NCBI GenBank assembly: GCA_902770845.1
Contig: CACXUV010000009.1
Coordinates: 1-46,847 of the forward strand
DNA length: 46,847 nt
Source: an uncultured Prevotellaceae bacterium
Lineage (GTDB): Bacteria > Bacteroidota > Bacteroidia > Bacteroidales > Bacteroidaceae
Direction: 5' to 3'
This document shows positions 1 to 6,067 of this stretch, piece by piece (positions within the stretch are counted from its first letter, which is position 1; each line of letters begins with the position of its first letter). The notes beneath the pieces were generated by a model, which made no database searches, was not told the DNA's origin, and saw only the letters and a program-made list of their open reading frames with translations. A program made the translations under genes and the position numbers.

Positions 1-100
1 CTTTGTCGCAAAGTTACGAAAAGTCGAGAGCAAAACAAAAGAATTTATTCTTTTTTTGCCGAGACGGAGTAATTTCGCCGTCGAAGACGGCAAAGTTACT
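1..100. repeat. Left copy of a 100-bp direct repeat bounding the island
   Basis: These 100 bases are identical to 5956-6055; the match may continue left of the window. The unit contains internal symmetry (AAAAGAAT/ATTCTTTT, GCCGTC-gaa-GACGGC) and, on the minus strand, two TAACTTTG boxes that match the Bacteroidota -7 consensus TAnnTTTG. It could be an interspersed intergenic repeat or a footprint of insertion. Identity was judged base by base by eye. Confidence 0.9.
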
Positions 101-276
101 GAAAATAATCAGAAACATTTGCAAAGGCAATGTTATTGTTTTGTGGATTACCTTTTCATAAGTTGAAGTGAGAAAAAAGAAAATTTAGTGAGCAGCGAAG
201 TAAATAATCGTGATATTTGCTTTTGTTTCGACAAAAATGATTATTTTTGTACCCACAACATTTCATATATCCTAAT

Positions 277-492
277 ATGGACAAAGACATCAATCGCATC
301 AAAGTGGTGCTTGCAGAAAAAAAGAGAACTAATAAGTGGCTGGCCGAACAACTCGGTTGTGCACCTACGACCGTATCTAAGTGGTGTACTAATGCTTGTC
401 AGCCACCGATGGAAACATATCTCAAAATATCAAAACTCCTTGAAGTAGAATTGGGAGAATTAGTTAACAAGAGGTTCTCAGAAACTATTTAA
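277..492 (+). CDS. Small XRE-family HTH regulator (copy 1)
   Basis: A 71-residue protein that is essentially one Cro/C1-type helix-turn-helix domain: a first helix with RIKVVLAEK, the HTH around WLAEQLGCAPTTVSKW, and a closing helix LLEVELGELV. The start is set at the ATG at 277, because the paralogue at 3250 begins at the matching place (MDN..NRIKAVLAEK); the ORF can be extended upstream only by weaker sequence. Such short HTH proteins often sit first in Bacteroidota restriction or defence operons. Its TAA overlaps by one base the ATG of the DUF4007 fragment, so the two were probably translated together. A TATTTTTG box lies at 242-249. Confidence 0.8.
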   Translation: MDKDINRIKVVLAEKKRTNKWLAEQLGCAPTTVSKWCTNACQPPMETYLKISKLLEVELGELVNKRFSETI

Positions 493-716
493 TGAAAAAT
501 AGAATGGAACAAAGATATACATTTTCCGGACATGAATCATTTCCTTGTAAGACACTTTGGCTGAAGAAGGGGTACGATTTTGTTGTTCAAGGAAAGGATT
601 TTAACAGGCCTGAAGCAGTCATCTATTTAGGTATCGGCAAAAATATGGTAGCGTCTATCCGCTATTGGCTTCGTGTATTTGGCCTCAGCGAAGGTGACCA
701 CTGGAAGAACAAATAA
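492..716 (+). pseudogene. DUF4007 protein, N-terminal fragment
   Basis: The 74-residue product begins with FSGHESFPCKTLWLKKGYDF and continues GIGKNMVASIRYWLRVFGL, which I recognise as the conserved start of DUF4007 proteins. Members are several hundred residues long, so only the first quarter is left. Similarity stops after FGLSE (about 690) and the frame ends at 714-716. From memory, DUF4007 genes are commonly found beside PAPS-reductase/DndC-like genes linked to DNA sulfur modification; a matching PAPS-reductase start survives at 2698. Probably a remnant and not functional. Confidence 0.7.
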
Positions 717-793
717 ATGCTCTCCTTTCCGGTAACAATAATATGGATGTCTGCGCCTTATTATCAGTCTTAAATAAGAAAATAACAAAATAA
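698..793 (+). pseudogene. Unassigned gene tail
   Basis: In a frame different from the DUF4007 fragment, a short open stretch reads LEEQINALLSGNN and ends NKKITK before a TAA, 12 bases ahead of the next gene. It has no start codon of its own. It may be the 3' end of another gene joined to DUF4007 by a deletion, or chance. I cannot assign a family. Confidence 0.25.
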
Positions 794-805
794 AGCAATA
801 TCCGT

Positions 806-1045
806 ATGGAAAATATCATTGAAATATCGAGGACTCAAGTTGTGATGGCTTTTGTGGCTACATGTATTGAGGCTACGGCACGACTTTTAAACGTTTCCTA
901 TAAAGACGTGTATCAGCGAATGAAGAAAGTGGGAATGATAGAACACTATATCATTCCCCACTATGAGGTTCTTCATAGTGAAAGCCGTGAAAATATCGCA
1001 GCAGGCATGGTTGAATGTCTTAAAAACTGGGAGGAAAAGAAATGA
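806..1045 (+). CDS. DUF3791 family protein, module 1
   Basis: A 79-residue protein with the DUF3791 pattern: a helix with FVATCIEATARLLNVS, then VYQRMKKVGMIEHYIIPHYEVLH and a final helix before the C-terminus. The paralogue at 1776 shares the layout (YDYIVPSYDVLH). Its last four bases (ATGA) overlap the start of the DUF3990 gene, so the two are almost certainly translated together. DUF3791 genes are commonly next to DUF3990 genes, which suggests an antitoxin or partner role; that role is inference. Confidence 0.75.
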   Translation: MENIIEISRTQVVMAFVATCIEATARLLNVSYKDVYQRMKKVGMIEHYIIPHYEVLHSESRENIAAGMVECLKNWEEKK

Positions 1046-1527
1046 CAGTATATCATGGTGGAACGGAGATAGTAGAACACCCCGACTGCAAATGCGGGCG
1101 TCGGAATCTTGATTTTGGCCAAGGTTTCTACTTAACCGATATTCGCAAACAAGCGGAAGACTGGGCTAAGTTAATGGCTGACCGTAGAAAGAAGACACCC
1201 ATTCTCAATAGGTATTGTCTAAATCGTGATGCAATCATAGCAGAGAAACGCTGTAAGATATTCAAGGCTTACGACGAAGATTGGCTGGAGTTTATTGTGG
1301 CGAGCCGCCAAGGAAAGCCAGTTGCAGATGCATACGACTATATAGAAGGTGGCGTTGCAAACGACCGCGTTGTCGATACCGTTAACCTCTACATGGCTGG
1401 GCTGATGGATAAAGCTACAGCTCTTCGACGATTGTCAGAACATCAGCCAAATAACCAGATGTGTCTGCTTAATCAAGAAATGACCGACAAATATCTGACT
1501 TTCGATGGAACAGAGGAAATACGATGA
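1042..1527 (+). CDS. DUF3990 ADP-ribosyltransferase-like protein, module 1
   Basis: A 161-residue protein with the DUF3990 hallmarks: VYHGG near the N-terminus, EHPD, LDFGQGFYLT (about residues 28-37), YDEDWLEFIV, GGVANDRVVDT and PNNQMC near the C-terminus. DUF3990 is, from memory, placed in the ADP-ribosyltransferase superfamily, where the YHG and GFYLT segments would line the NAD pocket. No signal peptide is seen, so it acts in the cytoplasm. It lies between two small proteins in an overlapping chain, the usual layout of a toxin with its neutralising partners. Target and toxicity are unknown. Confidence 0.75.
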   Translation: MTVYHGGTEIVEHPDCKCGRRNLDFGQGFYLTDIRKQAEDWAKLMADRRKKTPILNRYCLNRDAIIAEKRCKIFKAYDEDWLEFIVASRQGKPVADAYDYIEGGVANDRVVDTVNLYMAGLMDKATALRRLSEHQPNNQMCLLNQEMTDKYLTFDGTEEIR

Positions 1528-1783
1528 CCCCGTCAAGTCTCCCGTCATACAGGAGATTATCATGAGCAACCGCATAGGTGCCATCTCTGTAGAGTTGGCC
1601 AAACGGCTTAACATTGAGCCAGTGAAAGCACTGCAGATGTTCTATGAGAGCAAAACCTGTGAGGATTTGCACGACAAGTCAACAGGTTTATATCTTTACG
1701 GCAACCTCTACGTGGCCGATGAGTTTATGAGAGAAAAGGAAAGAAAAGAGAATGCTATCAATGAAGAATTGATTTATGGATAA
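1505..1783 (+). CDS. Small partner protein of DUF3990, module 1
   Basis: A 92-residue protein that matches the product of 2458-2694 in the segment VELAKRLNIEPVKALQMFYESKT and the following LYLYGNLYVADEF region. It is probably a small helical domain related to the DUF3791 group. The ATG at 1505 overlaps the DUF3990 gene by 23 bases and gives an N-terminus as long as that of its paralogue; the ATG at 1562 would give a 73-residue protein. The last bases overlap the next gene. Function unknown; it could be a second antitoxin or an adaptor. Confidence 0.6.
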   Translation: MEQRKYDDPVKSPVIQEIIMSNRIGAISVELAKRLNIEPVKALQMFYESKTCEDLHDKSTGLYLYGNLYVADEFMREKERKENAINEELIYG

Positions 1784-1994
1784 AAAGACATTAGAATTTG
1801 TGACATATTGCATCGGGAAACTATCCGTACTGCTTAAACTGCCACAAAAAGAAATATACAAACGTCTGAAAACATCGGGCATTTTGTATGACTACATCGT
1901 ACCCTCATACGATGTACTTCACACATTCAGTTCCCGCTATCTGATGGAAGACCTAACCGAGTATATGAGGGAGAAAGGAGTGCTGACGGCATGA
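1776..1994 (+). CDS. DUF3791 family protein, module 2
   Basis: A 72-residue typical DUF3791 protein: LEFVTYCIGKLSVLLKLP, then EIYKRLKTSGILYDYIVPSY, DVLHTFSSRY and a last helix with EDLTEYMREKG. The start overlaps the previous gene by 8 bases and the end overlaps the second DUF3990 gene by an ATGA. It is a clear homologue of the 806-1045 product, and the pairing with DUF3990 is the same, so modules 1 and 2 look like related units in series. Confidence 0.8.
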   Translation: MDKKTLEFVTYCIGKLSVLLKLPQKEIYKRLKTSGILYDYIVPSYDVLHTFSSRYLMEDLTEYMREKGVLTA

Positions 1995-2461
1995 GACTTT
2001 ACCATTCATCAAACGTATGCGTTGAGCATCCTGACACAGAGCATTCACGCTTGTATCTTGACTTCGGACGTGGTTTCTATCTAACCTCGCTGCACGAACA
2101 GGCAGTGAGGTATGCCCAGCGTTTCAAAAGAAGGGGTCAGCCAGCTTGGCTTAACACTTATGAATTTACTTGCGACGAAACGCTTTGGAATATAAAACGT
2201 TTTGAAAGCTATGACAAAGAATGGCTTGACTTTGTCGCTGGGTGTCGTGAAGGAATGGACGTAGGAAACAATGACATGATAATTGGCGGCATCGCAAACG
2301 ACAGAGTCATTATCACACTCGACAGGTATTTCACAGGTGAGATTTCTCAAGAAGAGGCTCTTGGATTGCTGAGATTTGAAAAGCCTAATATTCAATACTG
2401 CATACGCACAGACAGAATGTTGCAGGAGTGTCTAACATTTATTGGGAGTGAACAATTATGA
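1991..2461 (+). CDS. DUF3990 ADP-ribosyltransferase-like protein, module 2
   Basis: A 156-residue homologue of the 1042-1527 product with the same ordered motifs: LYHSS, VEHPD, LDFGRGFYLT, YDKEWLDFVAG, GGIANDRVIIT and PNIQYC. The glycines after YH are replaced by serines (YHSS against YHGG), so the two copies may differ in substrate or activity. Sequence between the motifs has diverged strongly, pointing to an old duplication or separate acquisition. Probable cytoplasmic enzyme or toxin; NAD use is inferred from the family. Confidence 0.75.
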   Translation: MRLYHSSNVCVEHPDTEHSRLYLDFGRGFYLTSLHEQAVRYAQRFKRRGQPAWLNTYEFTCDETLWNIKRFESYDKEWLDFVAGCREGMDVGNNDMIIGGIANDRVIITLDRYFTGEISQEEALGLLRFEKPNIQYCIRTDRMLQECLTFIGSEQL

Positions 2462-2694
2462 GTGACGAAAGCAAACAAGTATTGAGAAGTTCCCAATGTG
2501 CCAGAATTATTGTCTGCATAAGCGAGATGTTCAATGTGCCACTTGACAAAGCTACCGACATCTTTTATAGTTCAGAGACTGCCAACATGATAGAGGATGG
2601 TATTGCTGATTTGCATTGCCGTAGTGACAGGTATCTGGCTGGGGAAGTCTGGCGAGAATACCAAGAGAGTAAAAAAGGGAGTGACGAAGATTAA
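2458..2694 (+). CDS. Small partner protein of DUF3990, module 2
   Basis: A 78-residue protein, counterpart of the 1505-1783 product: CARIIVCISEMFNVPLDKAT, then DIFYSSETANMIEDGIADLH and a C-terminal helix with YLAGEVWREYQ. It overlaps the DUF3990 stop by ATGA and ends 3 bases before the ATG of the PAPS-reductase fragment. Third member of the second module; function unknown. Confidence 0.65.
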   Translation: MSDESKQVLRSSQCARIIVCISEMFNVPLDKATDIFYSSETANMIEDGIADLHCRSDRYLAGEVWREYQESKKGSDED

Positions 2695-2697
2695 TCT

Positions 2698-2832
2698 ATG
2701 AAGGTAAGACATATATTAGGCATATCAGGCGGCAAGGACAGCGCGGGATATGAAAGACGTGCAGGGCATCCGCTTCACGAAAGACGGTTTAACCTTCAAG
2801 GCTTCACAACTAAAGCGTGGAATGACTTTTGA
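2698..2832 (+). pseudogene. PAPS-reductase/DndC-like PP-loop protein, N-terminal fragment
   Basis: From the ATG at 2698 the frame reads MKVRHILGISGGKDSA, the typical start of PAPS-reductase-family proteins with the SGGKDS PP-loop that binds ATP. The similarity ends at about 2747 and the frame then runs through unrelated DNA to a TGA at 2830-2832 (44 codons). Members have several hundred residues, so this is only a 5' stub. Right after the breakpoint a different gene tail is in frame from 2750, so the junction is a deletion or recombination scar. It follows the second DUF3990 module by 3 bases. Confidence 0.7.
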
Positions 2833-3085
2833 AAAGATGGATGCAATCATCAGAAGGAATGCGGAGAAAGCGCAGCAAGCGAAAGCCTATAATCAATCAC
2901 AGTCGACACAATACGAGTTGCCAAAACAAGAAGCCAACCTAGAGCCACAGAAACATGCCGAATCATCTATTTCCATTCCCTCACTAAGCTTGTTCGATAC
3001 TAACAATCCCGTCTATGACCCTGCCGAAGAAGAGTTCAGAAAGCAGATGCAAAAGAAGAAAAAGAAGCGAGGGCAAAGATTGTAA
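2750..3085 (+). pseudogene. C-terminal fragment, probably of a mobilisation relaxase
   Basis: A 111-residue frame whose ATG at 2750 lies at the recombination junction. It reads VQGIRFTKDGLTFKASQLKR, then a charged helix, a Q/P-rich linker and a basic end (PVYDPAEEEFRKQM followed by a lysine run). This looks like the variable tail of a Bacteroidota MobB-type relaxase, recalled from memory; no catalytic part is present. A strong terminator follows at 3100-3137. If right, it shows that a mobilisable element once occupied this site. Confidence 0.35.
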
Positions 3086-3099
3086 ATGCTTATCAATTG

Positions 3100-3137
3100 G
3101 TGCTCCATGTAAGTTACTGGAGCACTCTTTTTTTTCA
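3100..3137 (+). terminator. Intrinsic terminator after the relaxase-like fragment
   Basis: GTGCTCCA (3100-3107) pairs perfectly with TGGAGCAC (3118-3125), with a 10-base loop, followed by a T-rich run from 3126. Confidence 0.75.
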
Positions 3138-3249
3138 ATGCTCCATTGTTAAAGATTGCAATAAAAAGCATAGATATTCTTTCCTTTTGCATTATTTTCG
3201 TTAAATTTGCACACAGAACGCCTAATTTTATACAAAACGACTTAGAACA

Positions 3250-3456
3250 ATGGATAATCCGCATTATAACCGCATAAAAGCGGTATTGGCAGAGAAAGAT
3301 AAGACAGGTACTTGGCTCTCAGAACAGATGGGCAGGAATATTGGAACCGTATCACGATGGATGACGAACAAAGTGCAGCCATCGGTGGAACAGCTTTATG
3401 ATATAGCTAAGCATCTTGATGTGGATGTGAAAGAATTATTAGTTTCGTCGAAATAG
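3250..3456 (+). CDS. Small XRE-family HTH regulator (copy 2)
   Basis: A 68-residue single-domain HTH protein: NRIKAVLAEK, then WLSEQMGRNIGTVSRW as the HTH and a closing helix HLDVDVKELL. It is clearly homologous to the 277-492 product. A TAAATTTG -7 box lies at 3202-3209. The next gene starts 9 bases after its stop, so it probably heads the FISUMP-like operon, as copy 1 heads the first cluster. Confidence 0.8.
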   Translation: MDNPHYNRIKAVLAEKDKTGTWLSEQMGRNIGTVSRWMTNKVQPSVEQLYDIAKHLDVDVKELLVSSK

Positions 3457-3465
3457 TATTTTGTA

Positions 3466-4422
3466 ATGAAAGCAATAGATTTAGGATTATCAGTTTATTG
3501 GGGTGAAACTTCTTTAAAGATGCCTAACGAACATTATGAGGAACGCTTCTTCACATGGGGGGATACTTCTCATTATTATACTCTTAAGGATGTTTTAAAC
3601 AAATTTGATTATGATGAGTTGGTTAAAAATGATTTTATAGATTTAATTAAATATGACTATAAAGATTTAGTTAATAATAGTATCATTTCAGAAAAAGGGT
3701 ATCTGACTCGTCTTTACGATCATGCTTACATAGTATTGGGCGAGAAATGGCGCATGCCAACTGTCGAAGAATTTAATGAACTTGTCAACAAGTGTGAGTG
3801 GCATTGGGTTGGTGATGGATATGTTGTTACAGGTCCAAACAAAAATTCTATAAAGCTACCATATGAAGTATCATATCGTGATTCTGGACAGAGGGTAATT
3901 GAAGATGTTTGGTATGAAAGTGAGGTTGAAAAGAAAGCTTTTTCGAAAGAGATAAGGAGTTTCTGGTCATCAGAACCTTCATACGATGATGTCCAAGATG
4001 GACTAGTAAATGAATCATATGTTCTTTGTATATCAAATCCAGAATCTAAAATAGGTATTAGAATTTCTTCAGAAAATCGGGGTAAAAAGAATTTAATAAT
4101 GCCAGTGACATGTGATAAATCATTACTGATTGGTGAAAACATAATTCCTTTAACTAAACAAAAAATAAAGAAACCTTGGTTTATGGACATGGGGGATTTA
4201 GACTTTGACGATAATGTTTCAGGCGAATTGCTTCCACCACCAGTTATTCCCAATGGAACAAATTTTCCTTTGCCAATGTGGAATAAGTTGTCTGATAAAC
4301 TGAAAGCATATCTGAACGAGGCTTGGGATGTTAAATGCGAAAACGACTATAACAAACTGCTAAATAATATAGATGAAGTTCTAATTCTTGAACATCACCT
4401 AAAATGCTGTGGCCTGATATAG
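3466..4422 (+). CDS. FISUMP-like domain protein
   Basis: A 318-residue protein. The first 200 or so residues follow the pattern of the Fibrobacter succinogenes major paralogous (FISUMP) domain: DLGLSVYWGETS, FTWGDTSHYYT, LGEKWRMPTVEEFNELVNKC, WHWVGDGYVVTGPN and FWSSEPS. Most FISUMP proteins are secreted; this one has no signal peptide or lipobox, so it appears cytoplasmic. The last 100 residues (LPPPVIPNGTNFPLPMWN and a charged helical end) are unlike the domain and unassigned. It is A/T-rich and in an operon with an XRE regulator, next to a protease stub and a nuclease. Role unknown. Confidence 0.6.
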   Translation: MKAIDLGLSVYWGETSLKMPNEHYEERFFTWGDTSHYYTLKDVLNKFDYDELVKNDFIDLIKYDYKDLVNNSIISEKGYLTRLYDHAYIVLGEKWRMPTVEEFNELVNKCEWHWVGDGYVVTGPNKNSIKLPYEVSYRDSGQRVIEDVWYESEVEKKAFSKEIRSFWSSEPSYDDVQDGLVNESYVLCISNPESKIGIRISSENRGKKNLIMPVTCDKSLLIGENIIPLTKQKIKKPWFMDMGDLDFDDNVSGELLPPPVIPNGTNFPLPMWNKLSDKLKAYLNEAWDVKCENDYNKLLNNIDEVLILEHHLKCCGLI

Positions 4423-4455
4423 CATAAGAGTATTAGTCGTAAAATGTAAGTCAGT

Positions 4456-4629
4456 ATGGAGTTGAAAGAACACATATTTCCAACTTTTAGTGGTGGAACC
4501 ATTGTCGGGCAAGGCTTCCTCGCTGATGGTTACTTTATTACTGCAGCACACGTAGTGAAAGACTTCCCTTCAAGAAGGTTTCAGAAGAAAAACAATAATT
4601 TTGCAAACGAATTGGAATATGAAGAATGA
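4456..4629 (+). pseudogene. Trypsin-like serine protease, N-terminal fragment
   Basis: From ATG 4456 the frame reads GGTIVGQGFLADGYFITAAH followed by VVKD, the characteristic start of trypsin-like proteases including the catalytic histidine in TAAHVV. After about residue 38 the sequence becomes unrelated and stops at 4627-4629, so the Asp and Ser of the triad are missing. The frame overlaps the start of the DUF1016 gene, which suggests that a deletion joined the protease start to the region just upstream of the nuclease. Confidence 0.65.
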
Positions 4630-5662
4630 AATTGTTCAGTTAAACGAGTCAGAATACAAGGCAATTCTGCTACAGGCTGTAGCAGTTATCGAAGATGCCC
4701 GTCAGTCAGTTGCTATGCATGTGGCGACTATTGCGAGTAACACCCATTGGAACATCGGAAAGCTGCTCCATGAGAGAAAAATTGAAAGTGAACATGGCAG
4801 TAGGGTCGTAGAAAGGCTCTCTGTGGACTTGAAAGAACGTTATCCGAAGATGGGTGTATCTCCAAGACAGCTATGGAACATGAAGAAGTTCTATCTCCGC
4901 TACGCAGACAGTGATGCAAAACTGCTACAGGCTGTAGCAGTTTTACCATGGTCTCATAATCTACTACTTATAAACAAAGGATTAAATGACGCAGATACCC
5001 TATATTATGCCCAAGAAGTCATCAGGAAAGGCTGGAACCGTGACTTATTATTGAATGCCCTCAAGATGAAGGTACACCAGAATCAACCTGCTCCTATTGA
5101 CAACAACTTCGACAAGACTCTCCCTGCCACACAGGCAGCATACGCTAATGAAGTTTTCAGCAGTAGCTATAATCTGGGGTTTCTTGGAGTTACAGAACCA
5201 ATAGCAGAGCTGGAACTCGAAAGTAGGCTTGTGAATAAGGTGAAGCAGTTTCTCTTAGAATTAGGAAAGGGATTCACTTATATTGGCAATCAGCATGTAT
5301 TGGAATATAACGGCAAGGAGAGTAAGGTGGATTTGTTATTCTTCCATAGAGGACTTCACTCTTTAGTCGCAATGGATTTGAAGATTGGTGAGTTCAAACC
5401 AGAGTATGCAGGTAAGATGAACTACTATCTGTCTCTTCTTGACCGTTTGGAGCGCAGAGAGGATGAGAATCGTTCTATAGGCATCATACTTTGTGCGGAA
5501 AAGAACAATGTTGAAGTCGAACTGGCATTAGAAGATATGGGTAAACCTATTGGGGTGGCAGATTATCAGCTGCTTATTCCTAAAGAAGACTTAAAGAGAG
5601 TAATCAGTGACGAAATAGAGTTATACGAAAGAGATAAGAAATCAGAGGATGACATTGAATGA
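4619..5662 (+). CDS. DUF1016 (YhcG-like) PD-(D/E)XK nuclease
   Basis: About 347 residues. The N-terminal half is the helical DUF1016 domain (HWNIGKLLHE, SPRQLWNMKKFYLRY, LPWSHNLLLI); the C-terminal half is a PD-(D/E)XK fold with VDLLFFHRGLHSLVAMDLKI, where the usual ELK is DLK, a conservative change at a catalytic position, followed by GEFKPEYAGKMNYYL. Family members are found near restriction-modification systems and on mobile elements. I prefer the ATG at 4619; a TTG at 4601 is also possible. Two copies of a 21-bp palindromic sequence lie within the gene (4667-4687 and 4922-4942), each encoding LLQAVAV. The extreme C-terminus looks divergent. Confidence 0.8.
   Translation: MKNEIVQLNESEYKAILLQAVAVIEDARQSVAMHVATIASNTHWNIGKLLHERKIESEHGSRVVERLSVDLKERYPKMGVSPRQLWNMKKFYLRYADSDAKLLQAVAVLPWSHNLLLINKGLNDADTLYYAQEVIRKGWNRDLLLNALKMKVHQNQPAPIDNNFDKTLPATQAAYANEVFSSSYNLGFLGVTEPIAELELESRLVNKVKQFLLELGKGFTYIGNQHVLEYNGKESKVDLLFFHRGLHSLVAMDLKIGEFKPEYAGKMNYYLSLLDRLERREDENRSIGIILCAEKNNVEVELALEDMGKPIGVADYQLLIPKEDLKRVISDEIELYERDKKSEDDIE
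4667..4687. repeat. Palindromic 21-bp repeat, copy 1, inside the DUF1016 gene
   Basis: CTGCTACAG, one G, then CTGTAGCAG form a perfect inverted repeat (9-bp arms at 4667-4675 and 4677-4685). The 21 bases from 4667 recur exactly at 4922-4942 in the same reading frame. Confidence 0.85.
4918..4944. repeat. Palindromic repeat, copy 2, inside the DUF1016 gene
   Basis: Here the palindrome is longer: 13-bp arms at 4918-4930 and 4932-4944 around a central G. The 21-base core (4922-4942) is identical to copy 1. Confidence 0.85.
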
Positions 5663-5712
5663 GTTAACACATAAACACATAAAAGACTGTTAGGAAAATA
5701 GTAGTTAATAGA

Positions 5713-5744
5713 TTTGCTCAATTCAGAAATAATCATTACCTTTG
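5713..5744 (+). promoter_or_regulatory. Bacteroidota-type promoter after the nuclease gene
   Basis: TTTG (5713-5716), a 20-bp spacer and TACCTTTG (5737-5744) fit the Bacteroidota -33/-7 consensus. No ORF follows in this direction; the element leads straight into the hairpin at 5747-5795. Confidence 0.55.
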
Positions 5745-5746
5745 CA

Positions 5747-5795
5747 CCCGATGATGAGTCACAAAAACGGCTGATGGCTTGTCATCGGGTGTTCT
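5747..5795 (+). ncRNA. Candidate short structured RNA
   Basis: Directly after the promoter, CCCGATGA (5747-5754) pairs with TCATCGGG (5782-5789), enclosing a 27-base loop, followed by TGTTCTTTT. The transcript would be about 50 nt ending in a terminator-like structure. It may be a small RNA or the leader of a gene lost from the island. I know no family for it. Confidence 0.35.
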
Positions 5796-5955
5796 TTTAA
5801 GCAATTTGTAGCAGAACAACGAATAAAGAACGGTCTCTTATCCGGACTCGGCTTTGCCGCTTGCCAGAGCAAGAACCCTCAAAATCCTCAATCTCCCAAA
5901 CTGCCTTTATACAAAGAAGTCCTGCTATTTCTTCCGAGTGCCAGTAACTTCGCGA

Positions 5956-6055
5956 CTTTGTCGCAAAGTTACGAAAAGTCGAGAGCAAAACAAAAGAATT
6001 TATTCTTTTTTTGCCGAGACGGAGTAATTTCGCCGTCGAAGACGGCAAAGTTACT
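5956..6055. repeat. Right copy of the 100-bp direct repeat bounding the island
   Basis: Identical to bases 1-100. It starts after the stretch AGTAACTTCGCGA and ends 12 bases before the 3' end of the small HTH gene at 6068-6271. The 5663-6067 interval otherwise holds the promoter/hairpin above and non-coding sequence with no recognised gene. Confidence 0.9.
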
Positions 6056-6067
6056 TTTCCCTGTGCT

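Noticed and set aside
1469..1672. Minus-strand 67-codon frame inside the DUF3990 modules as a hidden antitoxin
   Set aside because: It overlaps two conserved plus-strand genes, has no recognisable motif and no promoter was seen.
1..6055. Integrative conjugative element or prophage
   Set aside because: No integrase, transfer, replication or phage structural gene is present; only a possible relaxase tail. The direct repeats alone are not enough.
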